Shown piece after piece: positions 53,732 to 63,430 of a stretch of 64,000 nucleotides of DNA. A program made the translations under genes and the position numbers. The notes beneath the pieces were generated by a model. It was not told the origin of the DNA, ran no database searches, and saw nothing but the letters and a program-made list of their open reading frames with translations. The stretch comes from Arenibacter catalasegens (lineage in GTDB: Bacteria > Bacteroidota > Bacteroidia > Flavobacteriales > Flavobacteriaceae): positions 1 to 64,000 of the forward strand of contig NZ_PHQQ01000011.1 in NCBI RefSeq assembly GCF_002909235.1, given 5' to 3'. How positions within the stretch are numbered: the stretch's first letter is position 1; every line of letters starts with the position of its first letter.

Positions 53732-54938
53732 ATAAAAATGAAAGCACATTAAACTTTATGAAATCAGAGCTAAAAAGTTCAAATAGAACTAACGCAAAAG
53801 TAAAGTAGTAAGTTATTACCCTGATGTAGCGTTGGCAAAACGGCCTAAGAGAATTTTGGCAAAACAATAGGCGAGGGGAGCGGCCATATTCTAGAGGGCT
53901 CGCAATACAGTATGTTGATATGAAGAATATTTCAAAAAGTTCAAAGCGTCTTAAAAGTTAGAATGCTTTCTAGAATATAGCGACTGAGCCGTACATTGTT
54001 TCTAAAATTATCTGTAAGCCTTGATTTTTTTGTTTCTTTTTTTATCAAGAAAAAAAGATAAATAGAAACCTTACTGGTTACCATGTTTAAATCTATTTTA
54101 CATAATGTTAGAAGTACCTAAAGAAAAGTTTCAATCAAGACGAGAGGTTAGCAAGTGCTAAGAATTTTGCTCGCAGAGAAAATTTTAGCTCTTGCGGCAA
54201 GCTGACGAGAATGCTGTAGAAAAAAATCTTGCACACATTTCCTCGAATACGAGAATTTTGAAAACATCTAAAAGGACAGCTTTTAAATGGCGTTGGCTAT
54301 GCGGCTGGAGATTGTGTTTAAAATAAATTGCCAGAGCAATTTGATTTTAAAAAGCAATGAGCGCATAGGCAGCGGCTATTTTACATAACGACTAATTATA
54401 GATACAGCCGAAATGTTTCTCGCTAGGCTTACTAAGAATTTGAAATTTTCTAAAAGGATTTTTCTGTGTAAAAATGTCGAAGCTACGTGAATTAAAAAAG
54501 TTGATGTCTCTGTTCGTAATTCCCTTAAAAACTATAAACGTGAGGGATATTTTACATAATAGAATTATAGCTTACAGCTACTAGGCTTGTTTCAATTCTA
54601 GATATACCATTCTGTACTATAATTTTTCTTATGTTGAATAGAGAAAAGAATGTTTCTATATCTTTTTATATTCCAAGCCCATGCGGAAGTCGAAAAACCT
54701 TTCCACTCCAATCCTCCCATAGCAGACACGCTTCGCCGGTCCACTAGGGAAGTCCTTCCGTTCCAGTTTTTCCGACCTCCTCGGCCGCACGAAAGCACAA
54801 GTGGCGAAGGGCCGCTTGACCTTTCTTCTCCCTACACACAGAACCTGGCAAATCCCTGTCCATTTTTTGTACCATAACATCGAAAATTAAAATGGGTATT
54901 GATTCTTTTAACTATCTTGAAATCAGCTTTTGGGAGAA
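53732..54938. other. 1.2-kb non-coding region at the border of the accessory region
   Basis: No supported gene. Three copies of (C/A)TATTTTACATAA (with the core at 54095-54105, 54378-54388 and 54549-54559) suggest a repeated element. A GC-rich block at about 54660-54880 has open frames on both strands, which is typical of a non-coding conserved sequence rather than a protein. The region marks the switch from the two-component gene to the mobilization genes. Confidence 0.45.
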
Positions 54939-55610
54939 ATGAAAAAGATATTCGAAAATATCGCCAATTGGTTGGTCGCCTTGAACGCAAGAAAAGACAA
55001 AATCAACCGGAACATTAAGGCCTTTATGAGAAGAGGAAATAATGGACTGATTGTAGGGGCTGTCGTTTTTGGAACTATTGCCGTTCTTTCATCGATTAAT
55101 CTTTACAAAGATCATGGCAAACTTTGGCTTGCCCTGCTTCCCATTTGTTTATTGGTGATTTTATTTTTTGTGGTAATGGTATCTGATGCTTATAAAGAGA
55201 AAGTGAAATATCAAAGCCGAAGTTCACGAATGAAACTGGTCGGTTTCAATATGGATTTCAATGAGCGTGTTCTTAGAAGGATCTATGGTTCCTTAACCCA
55301 ATATGAATATCTGGACGAGAACTTGACAAGCTTCTCCAATTTTTATGAAGTTATGGTCCTGGATTTTAACGAACACGATTCGGTGCTGCATTTTAACTGT
55401 ACCCAACCGCAATTAAAATATATTCTGAACAAGTTCAAGCAACTTAAGAAGGGGATTAGTTTAAAATCATTTGAGAGATCCCAAAAAATTTACCATAAGG
55501 GAAACTTGATATCCGCAGAGATACTTTCAAAAAAGTACAATGAGTTTCCTCCCAATTATGAATTTGAACAACAGATAGATTCATTCTTCGATTTCTTGGG
55601 GGATATTTAA
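54939..55610 (+). CDS. Two-TM membrane protein, unknown
   Basis: 223 aa from ATG at 54939 (an upstream TTG would add 3 residues). Two membrane helices at about 33-52 and 60-80 with a basic pre-TM part, then a cytosolic domain with IYGSLTQYEYLDENLTSFSN and LKSFERSQKIYHKGNL. I do not recognise a family. Position just ahead of HTH and Mob genes suggests it belongs to the mobilizable element. Confidence 0.55.
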   Translation: MKKIFENIANWLVALNARKDKINRNIKAFMRRGNNGLIVGAVVFGTIAVLSSINLYKDHGKLWLALLPICLLVILFFVVMVSDAYKEKVKYQSRSSRMKLVGFNMDFNERVLRRIYGSLTQYEYLDENLTSFSNFYEVMVLDFNEHDSVLHFNCTQPQLKYILNKFKQLKKGISLKSFERSQKIYHKGNLISAEILSKKYNEFPPNYEFEQQIDSFFDFLGDI

Positions 55611-55728
55611 ATATTTTATGGGGTAGATTTCCCCTTTTTCTTCTTTTCACCAGCTTGCATCTCCTTTCTTTGCCTCGAACATTTGTAACACAGGTAGACC
55701 GCACGGCGGCTATTTTAAAGCGAGAATT

Positions 55729-56019
55729 ATGGAAATAGAAAATGACATGGTAGATCTCTTGAGGGATATTAAGGGGCTTCTTTCTCATCAAAAGAAAGTG
55801 ATGAACGTAGATGATCTTGTGGCCTATACGGGACTCTCCAAAAGCAAGATTTACAAACTGACCCAGTTACGATTAATCCCCATGGGAGGTAACAAACACA
55901 TCCGCCAGAAATTCTTTGACAAGGATATTATAGATGCTTGGTTATTGGGCGAACCTAATTTATCAGATGACTATTTGGATCGGGAATTCAATAAGCAATT
56001 ACCACGAAAAAAGAAGTAG
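55729..56019 (+). CDS. Helix-turn-helix protein, excisionase-like
   Basis: 96 aa. DDLVAYTGLSKSKIYKLTQL (about 27-46) is an excisionase/MerR-like helix-turn-helix, with IPMGGNKHIRQKFFDKDIID as the wing and downstream helix. Such proteins are frequently the first genes of Bacteroidota mobilizable elements, where they regulate excision or mobilization genes. Confidence 0.75.
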   Translation: MEIENDMVDLLRDIKGLLSHQKKVMNVDDLVAYTGLSKSKIYKLTQLRLIPMGGNKHIRQKFFDKDIIDAWLLGEPNLSDDYLDREFNKQLPRKKK

Positions 56020-56145
56020 TATTTCTATAAATACATGCTAATTAGTAGTAGTACTAATAAGTAAAAAGTATGTGGATAGGTAGAAAATGATGAAACGGAA
56101 TGTAGATCTAAAATATCCGATTGAGTGAGAATTCAAGATGTGTCA

Positions 56146-56189
56146 TTGTCATGACAAATCTTGCTTTTGCTCCCGATGGGTCGCAAAAG
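56146..56189. other. Candidate oriT region
   Basis: A 12-bp palindrome TTGTCATGACAA (56146-56157) is followed by inverted arms CTTTTGC (56164-56170) and GCAAAAG (56183-56189) that frame CCCGATGGG. Located 100 bp upstream of mobC, where oriT is expected for MobC/MobA systems. The nick site is not identified. Confidence 0.4.
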
Positions 56190-56288
56190 AATAGGAACCA
56201 GTAACTGGATTTTCTATATAGGATTATAGTTAGGGTTTCAATGTATATTTTTAAAAAGGTTAGGGAATAAAGGTTCAGAAACACCAAA

Positions 56289-56585
56289 ATGAAGAAGGAG
56301 TTTGTACAGTTTAGATGTTCTATTTATGAGAAGAAACTGCTAAGGGTCAAGGCCGATAGGAGTGGACTTTCCATAAGTGAGTATTGTCGCCGTGCGGCTT
56401 TTGATGATCGCATAATAGAACGGTTGACCCAAGAACAAATAGAGATGTACAGAATGTTGGCCAGGTATGAAACAAATTTTAAGCTTATCGGGAATATGTT
56501 CCGAAAACGCAATCCAAAATTGGCAGATGAAGTGGTGCAATTGGCCAGTGAGATACGTCGACATCTTTTATCATTTAAGAAATGA
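56289..56585 (+). CDS. mobC: MobC-type relaxosome accessory protein
   Basis: 98 aa. FRCSIYEKKLLRVKADRSGL (about 8-27) and ISEYCRRAAFDDR form the ribbon-helix-helix-like start of MobC proteins, followed by a helical C-terminus. Such proteins bind oriT and assist the relaxase. The stop overlaps the relaxase ATG by 4 bp. Confidence 0.78.
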   Translation: MKKEFVQFRCSIYEKKLLRVKADRSGLSISEYCRRAAFDDRIIERLTQEQIEMYRMLARYETNFKLIGNMFRKRNPKLADEVVQLASEIRRHLLSFKK

Positions 56586-57451
56586 TAGGTATGGGGAAAT
56601 CCATATCGCATACCGGAGCATCCATGGGTTATGGTTGGAACGGGGAGAAGGAGGCAGAAGTCGTCTACCGCGAACATTTATCGGGAGACAATCCTAAAGA
56701 GATCACTCAGGAGTTCAAGATTATCCAGCAGCAGAACCACCTTTGCCAAAAGAACACCTTGAGTTTTGTGCTGAGTCCAACCATTAAAGATGGGCAGGGT
56801 ATGACGAACAAAAATCTCAATGAAATTGTTGAAAGGTTTCTTAAGGAAATGAGGCTACAGGAACGGCAAGCCATTGGCTTCGTGCATAGGAATAAGGAAC
56901 ACACCCATGTTCATGTATACGTAAACCGTATCGATTTCAATGGGAATGCCTACAAGGATAGTTTTATAGGAAAACGGAGCCAACAGGCGGCGGAAAATGT
57001 GGCAAAACAAATGGGTCTGACCACGGTAAAAGAAGTGCAGCAGGAAAAACTGAACCAGATTCAAAATGTAAGAGGGGAAATAAAACAGATACACGATAAG
57101 GTCATGGAAAAGGACAAGCCAAAAAACTTTGATAGGTACATCAGCGATATGGCCAAGAAAGGTGTAGAGGTAATTCCAAGTATAAATAGGCAAAACCAAC
57201 TCCAAGGTTTCCGGTTTGAATACAAGGGGCATAATCTAAAGGGGAGCGAAGTACATCGCTCCATGTCCATGGGGAACATAGCGGGAAATATGGGGTGGGA
57301 TAAAAATGTAGCTCAAAAGATGGCTAAGGAAAATACAGTAAAACTTCTGGGTAAGCCCGTTGGGCTTTCACCCAACTTGGCGGCAACTATTGCCAGGAAG
57401 GTGGTAACTGTTGCTATTAAGAAATCAATTGGACTGGGAATGGAAATATAA
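56582..57451 (+). CDS. mobA: Relaxase/mobilization nuclease (MobA type)
   Basis: 289 aa. H107-T-H109-V-H111 in EHTHVHVYVNRI is the three-histidine HUH-type metal site, with upstream YREHLSGDNPKEI and NTLSFVLSP blocks of the relaxase domain. The catalytic tyrosine may be Y18 or Y29 near the start. The C-terminal part is short, without helicase or primase. Nicks oriT to start transfer. Coupled to mobC. Confidence 0.82.
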   Translation: MIGMGKSISHTGASMGYGWNGEKEAEVVYREHLSGDNPKEITQEFKIIQQQNHLCQKNTLSFVLSPTIKDGQGMTNKNLNEIVERFLKEMRLQERQAIGFVHRNKEHTHVHVYVNRIDFNGNAYKDSFIGKRSQQAAENVAKQMGLTTVKEVQQEKLNQIQNVRGEIKQIHDKVMEKDKPKNFDRYISDMAKKGVEVIPSINRQNQLQGFRFEYKGHNLKGSEVHRSMSMGNIAGNMGWDKNVAQKMAKENTVKLLGKPVGLSPNLAATIARKVVTVAIKKSIGLGMEI

Positions 57452-57455
57452 TATC

Positions 57456-57923
57456 ATGGCAAAACTAGATGAAATTATGGAAGTGCTTACCCAAGAAATA
57501 TCCGGGTTCAACAATTCCATTGGTAAACTGGAGGAACTATCCACAAAATTTGATGACCTAAAAATAAAAGCGGACACTTCGCATTTGGAGTTTCAACTAA
57601 AGGAATTTTTAAGGCTGCAAAAGAGCAACTTGGAATTTTATAATAAGCGGATGGATGAAGTCTTGAAAAATATAGAAAAATCTAGATGGACCCCAAAATG
57701 GGAGATGTCGTTGTTCTACCTTTTCATGATAATCAACACCATGGCATTTGGTTATATGGGCTATAATTTCATAAACTATGAACAGGAAAAAAAGGCTGTG
57801 GTTTTAAAAGTAAAAAAGGAAAGCTTGGGAAGGGCACGTGGCTATTTTGAAGAACATCCGGTCATCTATAAAGATTTTGAAAAGTGGGCCCAAAAGCAGG
57901 ATAGTGTTCCAAATCGGGAGTAG
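57456..57923 (+). CDS. Coiled-coil protein with one TM helix, mobilization region
   Basis: 155 aa from ATG at 57456; a longer frame overlaps mobA. Heptads over residues about 3-75 (LDEIMEVLTQEISGFNNSIG to KNIEKSRW), a TM helix (about 85-105), then a polar tail with GRARGYFEEHPVIYKDFEKW. Function unknown. Common position after relaxase genes in Bacteroidota mobilizable elements. Confidence 0.6.
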   Translation: MAKLDEIMEVLTQEISGFNNSIGKLEELSTKFDDLKIKADTSHLEFQLKEFLRLQKSNLEFYNKRMDEVLKNIEKSRWTPKWEMSLFYLFMIINTMAFGYMGYNFINYEQEKKAVVLKVKKESLGRARGYFEEHPVIYKDFEKWAQKQDSVPNRE

Positions 57924-58061
57924 GGTTGCGCCCAATTTGATTTCTTCTTTACGCTTATCTTCCCGAACGCTAAAGAAATCCAATAGGATCCATGCGCAAA
58001 GTTAAGAGGTAAGGATTTGGGACAAGTAACAGCCAAATTCTATAAATACTTTGGGAATCTT

Positions 58062-58952
58062 TTAAATAATGCTTTTCAATTTTTTCAACTGTTCACTATG
58101 TTTGTCAGGGTTTGTTTCCTTTAGTTTTTGTAAGTTTTGCAATTTCCATTGCACAGCAGGAAATTTTTCAAAATTATATAAGCTCCAGTCCGGTGTAGCG
58201 TTTTCAAATTTCAATAGAAAATCTTTATCGGTAACAGTTAAACTTTTATGGATGTTTTTTATTAGTAAATTCCGGGTAGCTTCAAAATCAACATAGGTAA
58301 ATGGTTCATTGCTCATTCCGTCGAATTGATTGGCCATAGCGGAACGCTGATCCAAGAGGTTTGGGAACAACATTTCATATATAGGTCTCTTGCTTGCTAA
58401 TAGACAAAAAAGAAATCCCTTTTTTATTTCATCAGCAAACCCCTCATTTTCTAATAGATATTTAACATCGAACAAATCCCTCGGGTGCTGTCGGTCCAAT
58501 GCGGCGCAGATTTTACCTCCGTAGAGTTGGCCTACAGGTACCACATGAATGGAGCAAAACGCATCAAACTCCGTTTGTGCTTTATTACACAATTCTATTT
58601 CTGTTACCGATGCTATTATGCCTCGCATCACTTGGCTCACCTCCAGTTTTATTTGGGCTTGATTATTGGCAATTAAAAGCTTGAGTTCTTTTTCTTTATG
58701 TGTTATTCGAGCATTTGGTATTATGGTTTCAATATTGGATTTGATTCTCGAGAGTGCTTCTGAAATATGGATTAAGGAAGTATTCCTATCCTCAACTGGA
58801 ATATATGTTAAATCAATATCCACTGAAAGTCGAGGCATTTCTCGAAGAAAGAGATTGATAGCAGTACCACCGTGAAGAGCAAAGTTATTTTCTTTAGCTA
58901 CTTCGGGTAGTACGCTTAACAGCAATGAAACTTGGGATTTATAATTCTCCAT
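58062..58952 (-). CDS. AbiEii toxin, nucleotidyltransferase family
   Basis: 296 aa. FALHGGTAINLFL (about 24-36) and LSVDIDLTY (D45, D47) are the nucleotidyltransferase motifs of the AbiEii/AbiGii family, followed by a helical C-terminus with HPRDLFDVKYLLEN. It modifies tRNA or a similar target in abortive infection (family knowledge). Its start overlaps the antitoxin stop by 14 bp. Confidence 0.88.
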   Translation of the reverse strand: MENYKSQVSLLLSVLPEVAKENNFALHGGTAINLFLREMPRLSVDIDLTYIPVEDRNTSLIHISEALSRIKSNIETIIPNARITHKEKELKLLIANNQAQIKLEVSQVMRGIIASVTEIELCNKAQTEFDAFCSIHVVPVGQLYGGKICAALDRQHPRDLFDVKYLLENEGFADEIKKGFLFCLLASKRPIYEMLFPNLLDQRSAMANQFDGMSNEPFTYVDFEATRNLLIKNIHKSLTVTDKDFLLKFENATPDWSLYNFEKFPAVQWKLQNLQKLKETNPDKHSEQLKKLKSII

Positions 58953-59712
58953 TGGCTAGTACAACTGGAACAGTTATTTTATATTTTGGGTCATAAACAC
59001 CATTCTTTACAATACTTCGTTTTCCACTTCCCAAATTTATTTTATCCATATTAAGGTGTTTTACCCAATTATGGTTAACTTTTTCAGCTAGATACATAAA
59101 TAGGCGATTTACCTTGACGGAGGTACAGTTTTCCAGTAAATCTTGAACAAGATTGGGTCTTAGATTGTTTAATCCCTCCATTAGTTGGTAACACTCTACT
59201 AATTCTTGATGTTTTGGCGCTAAAAATAGGCACTCTAACATGGCCCTTGCGGCACTGGACACTTTTATTGAGAAGGTTTTTAGTTCTACTTCAACAAGGC
59301 CTATATCAGGGGGTAGAAATGAAGAACTGTGATAATCCAATTTTACACCCCAGTCATGATGCATGCACCAGCTGGGCAGCTTTTCATGTTGTCCACCAAA
59401 AACGGTTACCTTATTTGGCGAAAGTTCCAAGTAGTGGGATTTACCAAGGAGGGATAATGCCGTCTTGCCCGCCGGATGAACATATAGATCAGCTTGTTTT
59501 TGAAGGGCGTAGATGGCCCCCTCATAACCAACCTCATCACCCGAACGTATCATGGCACCAGTTCCGATTGAGGTAAACCAATCGCTGTTTCGATAGCGTT
59601 TTTGTAGATCAAGGCTGTACCCTTTTTGTACAAGCCACGATGATAGGTACACGATACCTGTAGGGTGCGTACTTAATAATTGGTTTATTTTTATTCTTTT
59701 TTCGGTACTCAT
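58939..59712 (-). CDS. AbiEi antitoxin
   Basis: 257 aa. N-terminal winged-helix part (HPTGIVYLSSWLVQKGYSLD) that would bind its own promoter, and a C-terminal AbiEi domain with KALSLLGK-type (KTALSLLGKSHYLEL) and RAMLECLFLAPKHQELVECY. Together with the downstream toxin gene it forms a type IV toxin-antitoxin system. Upstream gene in the operon. Confidence 0.88.
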   Translation of the reverse strand: MSTEKRIKINQLLSTHPTGIVYLSSWLVQKGYSLDLQKRYRNSDWFTSIGTGAMIRSGDEVGYEGAIYALQKQADLYVHPAGKTALSLLGKSHYLELSPNKVTVFGGQHEKLPSWCMHHDWGVKLDYHSSSFLPPDIGLVEVELKTFSIKVSSAARAMLECLFLAPKHQELVECYQLMEGLNNLRPNLVQDLLENCTSVKVNRLFMYLAEKVNHNWVKHLNMDKINLGSGKRSIVKNGVYDPKYKITVPVVLANGEL

Positions 59713-60209
59713 GGTACCAATTTATGCTTTTTTTTAAACCAATACAAGTTGTAGTTTAAAAATAATTGCTCTTCGGTACTTTAAGTACTGAAATTCGATG
59801 GGATTTAAACTGTTTCCTTTTGCTAGCAATCATTATTTCTAAAAGTTATCTAGGTGAAAATAATTGACATAGCAATAGCTTTGGGTTATAGCGTTTTATT
59901 TCATGAGGGTTGTTTCAATTTATATAAGTTTTGTAAGTGTAAAACTCTAATATTCAAACTAGTTTAGAATAAATTACATGCTAGGCTAATTTTTGTACAG
60001 CACGCTAGGCTAATTTTAGTACCTTATTTACCCTGACTTTGTTACAAAAGATTGAAAAAATTACTCTTTCACTGTTAGAAATAATCGTATAAATTTTCCT
60101 ATGAGCTCACTTTAAAGGATGATTGCTGATTGATTTTAAAAATAATTTTTGAATGAAATGAGTATTAATATCCCCATAATAACTATATTTGGGGAAAATA
60201 TTACCCATT
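59713..60209. other. Intergenic region between divergent AbiE and HipBA operons
   Basis: About 500 bp, AT-rich. It carries the tandem 24-bp repeat at 59980-60022 described separately and no open frame of substance. It must hold the promoters of both toxin-antitoxin operons. Confidence 0.45.
59980..60022. repeat. Tandem 24-bp direct repeat upstream of hipBA
   Basis: GCTAGGCTAATTTT followed by TGTAC or AGTAC occurs twice, starting at 59980 and 60004 (period 24). The site lies about 190 bp before the HipB start. Operator for HipB or AbiEi is possible; tandem repeat of no function is also possible. Confidence 0.45.
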
Positions 60210-60497
60210 ATGAAAAATAAGAAAGCTGTCCTATTTCCAAAATACCAGAGAATAATGGGGCAATTAGGAGAGAATATAAAGCTTGCCCGCAAACGAAGAA
60301 AGCTTACAACAATCCAGGTATCCGAACGGGCAGGTATAGATAGAAAGACTTTGTATCAGATAGAAAAGGGGAATTCAAAGGTAGCGATTGGTTCATATTT
60401 TAATGTTCTGATTGCACTTGGTTTGCAAGATGATTTCTTGAAGTTGGCAACAGATGACGAATTCGGAAGAAAACTACAGGACTTAGATTTATTATAA
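60210..60497 (+). CDS. HipB-type antitoxin (XRE family)
   Basis: 95 aa from ATG at 60210; an upstream TTG would add 7 residues. XRE helix-turn-helix (MGQLGENIKLARKRRKLTTI, VSERAGIDRKTLYQIEKGNS) is typical of HipB. It is directly upstream of hipA with a 9-bp gap and would neutralise HipA and repress the operon. Confidence 0.85.
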   Translation: MKNKKAVLFPKYQRIMGQLGENIKLARKRRKLTTIQVSERAGIDRKTLYQIEKGNSKVAIGSYFNVLIALGLQDDFLKLATDDEFGRKLQDLDLL

Positions 60498-60506
60498 CAG
60501 GGAAGA

Positions 60507-61763
60507 ATGGCACAAGGTAAATTTGATATATACGTTTATGCACATTGGCAAGGAATGCCAGAAGCTAGGATGATAGGTGTTCTTGCGGCCCATCATGCTA
60601 AAGGAAAGAAAGCATTCAGTTTTGAATATGATAAGGGTTGGATAAAATCAGAACAACAACTATTGTTGGACCCTGATATCCAGTTTTATTCGGGTCCACA
60701 ATACCCAAATAAGAAGGAAAACTTTGGTGTCTTTTTAGATAGTATGCCAGATACCTGGGGAAGAACCTTGATGAAAAGACGTGCAGTACAACTAGCTAAT
60801 GAGAAAGATCGAAAAGCTACTACTTTATATGAAATCGATTATCTGCTTGGAGTTTATGACGAAAGTAGAATGGGAGCTTTACGTTTTAAAATAGACCGTG
60901 ACGGACCATTCTTGGATAATAATGAAGAGAATCCTACGCCCCCTTGGTCGTCAGTGAGGGAGCTTCAAGAAGCTGCCAAGCATTTTGAGAATGACACCGA
61001 TAACGAAGAAGTAAAAAAATGGTTGGCCGTTCTAATGGCCCCAGGATCTTCTTTGGGTGGTGCAAGACCCAAAGCCAATATTTTGGATGAACATGGAAAT
61101 CTTTGGATAGCAAAATTTCCTTCAAAGAATGATACCATCGATAAAGGAGCATGGGAGTTTTTAGCATATCGATTGGCAATAAATTGTGGAATTGAAATGG
61201 CACCTTCCCGAATGGAAAAAATTACTGGAAACTATCGTACCTTTTTTACACAACGTTTTGATAGGATAATGAAAGAACGTATCCATTTTTCATCAGCCAT
61301 GACCATGACAGGGAATAATGAGGATACCATCCGGGATACCAACGCAAGTTATTTGGATATTGCTGAATTTATCCAAACCTATGGAGTGAATATTGATAAT
61401 AACCTACATCAATTATGGCGACGGATTGTTTTTAATATTGCGGTTTCCAATACGGATGATCATTTGCGAAACCATGGTTTTATCCTAACCCCCAAGGGTT
61501 GGAAACTTTCCCCTGCCTATGACATAAATCCTTCCATAGATAAAGATGGATTAGCACTTAATATTGATATGGATAATAATGCTTTGGATTTGGAATTGGC
61601 AAAAAGGGTAGGGGAATATTTTCGTTTGGATGATAAACAAATGGATATTATTATCGATGAGGTTGCCAAATCAGTTAGCCATTGGAAGGAAATAGCCGTA
61701 GAGATTGGAATTTCACGAGCAGAGCAGGAACTTATGGGTAGTGCCTTTAAAAAAAGGTATTGA
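60507..61763 (+). CDS. HipA family serine/threonine kinase toxin
   Basis: 418 aa. SSLGGARPKA (about 183-192) is the HipA G-loop/ATP-binding motif, SNTDDHLRNHGF (about 311-322) carries the catalytic aspartate and LSPAYDINP the DFG-like metal site. The protein is of full length and undisrupted. HipA kinases phosphorylate aminoacyl-tRNA synthetases in E. coli; the target here is unknown. Confidence 0.88.
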   Translation: MAQGKFDIYVYAHWQGMPEARMIGVLAAHHAKGKKAFSFEYDKGWIKSEQQLLLDPDIQFYSGPQYPNKKENFGVFLDSMPDTWGRTLMKRRAVQLANEKDRKATTLYEIDYLLGVYDESRMGALRFKIDRDGPFLDNNEENPTPPWSSVRELQEAAKHFENDTDNEEVKKWLAVLMAPGSSLGGARPKANILDEHGNLWIAKFPSKNDTIDKGAWEFLAYRLAINCGIEMAPSRMEKITGNYRTFFTQRFDRIMKERIHFSSAMTMTGNNEDTIRDTNASYLDIAEFIQTYGVNIDNNLHQLWRRIVFNIAVSNTDDHLRNHGFILTPKGWKLSPAYDINPSIDKDGLALNIDMDNNALDLELAKRVGEYFRLDDKQMDIIIDEVAKSVSHWKEIAVEIGISRAEQELMGSAFKKRY

Positions 61764-61964
61764 TTTTAGCTAGTTTTTGCATTTGGCTATTGTTAGATAT
61801 TTTTCGTAGTTTTATACAGTAAAAAACATAGAATAATCACGTTCAAAAGTTACTGTCAAAATTGAGTGTCCGTACAGGGATTCGATGTTTGAAAATTACC
61901 AATAAAATACTGATAATCAATTACTTGTAATAAGGAATTGCATACTGTCATCCCGACCAAGCAG

Positions 61965-61994
61965 AAAAGTGATTTGCATATGCAAATCACTTTT
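61965..61994. terminator. Perfect palindrome, terminator-like
   Basis: AAAAGTGATTTGCA (61965-61978), centre TA, TGCAAATCACTTTT (61981-61994) is a perfect 30-bp palindrome, followed by further T residues. As a bidirectional intrinsic terminator it would end hipA transcription. Confidence 0.65.
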
Positions 61995-62047
61995 TTTGTT
62001 TCCCGTGGAGCCAAACGCAGTTTGGGCGAACATGGGAAACAAAAAAA
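61991..62047. repeat. Second hairpin with 14-bp arms
   Basis: TTTTTTTGTTTCCC (61991-62004) is exactly complementary to 62034-62047, with a 29-nt loop containing CAAACGCAGTTTG. It shares its T-run with the first palindrome, so the two could be alternative structures. Confidence 0.6.
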
Positions 62048-62171
62048 GTACGAAGGCGCTAGGCTTCTTCTTTCTTATATTTATGACTGTTAACAAGGAA
62101 TTTAAATCAACAGGTATATTTTAAGTGTGTTTAACCTATAACTACGTTTGGTATAACAAGAATATAATTTG

Positions 62172-62558
62172 TTAAAGGATATCGATTACGTTTTTCAGTT
62201 TATGTCCAATCTCTATGGCAATGTTTTCCAATTCTTTATTCTTTACTGCCTGCATAGATGCCATTGGATTTACTGCAGCAACTTCTATTTCTCCATTTTC
62301 TAACTCCTGAACAATTACGTTACATGGTAACATAGTACCGACCTTATCCTCTGCTTTTAAGGCTTTATGCGCAAAAGGTGCGTTGCAGGCTCCCAAAATT
62401 CGGTATTTCTTAAAATCAATATTTAATTTTTTCTTTAAGGTGGCAGTAACATCTATTTCTGTTAATACACCAAAGCCCTCATTTTCCAGCTCATGGGTAA
62501 CTTTTTTGATTACATCTTCAAATTCACCAGATAAGGTTTTAGCAAAATAATATTTCAT
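62172..62558 (-). CDS. DUF302 family protein
   Basis: 128 aa. YYFAKTLSGEFEDVIKKVTH, EGFGVLTEIDVTATLKKKLN and ILGACNAPFAHKALKAEDKV, then GTMLPCNVIVQELENGEIEV are the standard DUF302 blocks (an alpha-beta fold). No signal peptide. Single gene reading leftward. Function unknown. Confidence 0.88.
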   Translation of the reverse strand: MKYYFAKTLSGEFEDVIKKVTHELENEGFGVLTEIDVTATLKKKLNIDFKKYRILGACNAPFAHKALKAEDKVGTMLPCNVIVQELENGEIEVAAVNPMASMQAVKNKELENIAIEIGHKLKNVIDIL

Positions 62559-63140
<582 letters not shown>

Positions 63141-63164
63141 GATTTATATTTTTAGTAGGTTTAG

Positions 63165-63188
63165 CGAAGGGTGACCCCGCACTCTTCG
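63165..63188. terminator. Hairpin after lmo0937-like gene
   Basis: CGAAGGGTG (63165-63173) pairs with CACTCTTCG (63180-63188) with one G-T wobble; no T-run. Likely a weak terminator. Further on, a 9-bp inverted repeat AATTAGGGA/TCCCTAATT (63222-63240) may be an operator. Confidence 0.45.
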
Positions 63189-63430
63189 TATTGCCTATGC
63201 TGTATGGCGTTTGGCTACTTTAATTAGGGATTCCCTAATTTCCAAACATCCTCAAATTTCTTGCTGTTATCCGAATATTTTATCTACATTTCAATTAGGT
63301 CTAAACCTTTTCCTTTTTTTAGTAAAAATGTCCTCCCTATGATATTTTTAAATTTGCTATGGGTGGTTTTAATGTCCTTGAAAATTATACCCATTACCCC
63401 ATTATTAATATTACCTACGATAATTGAATT

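Larger units (their letters stand above)
61764..62171. other. Intergenic region after hipA
   Basis: About 400 bp with two consecutive hairpins at 61965-62047 and no gene. Marks the right edge of the accessory region; the next gene is a typical chromosomal DUF302. Confidence 0.45.

Noticed and set aside
54598-54880. Three overlapping frames in the GC-rich block
   Set aside because: Open on both strands because of high GC; no family and no start signals.
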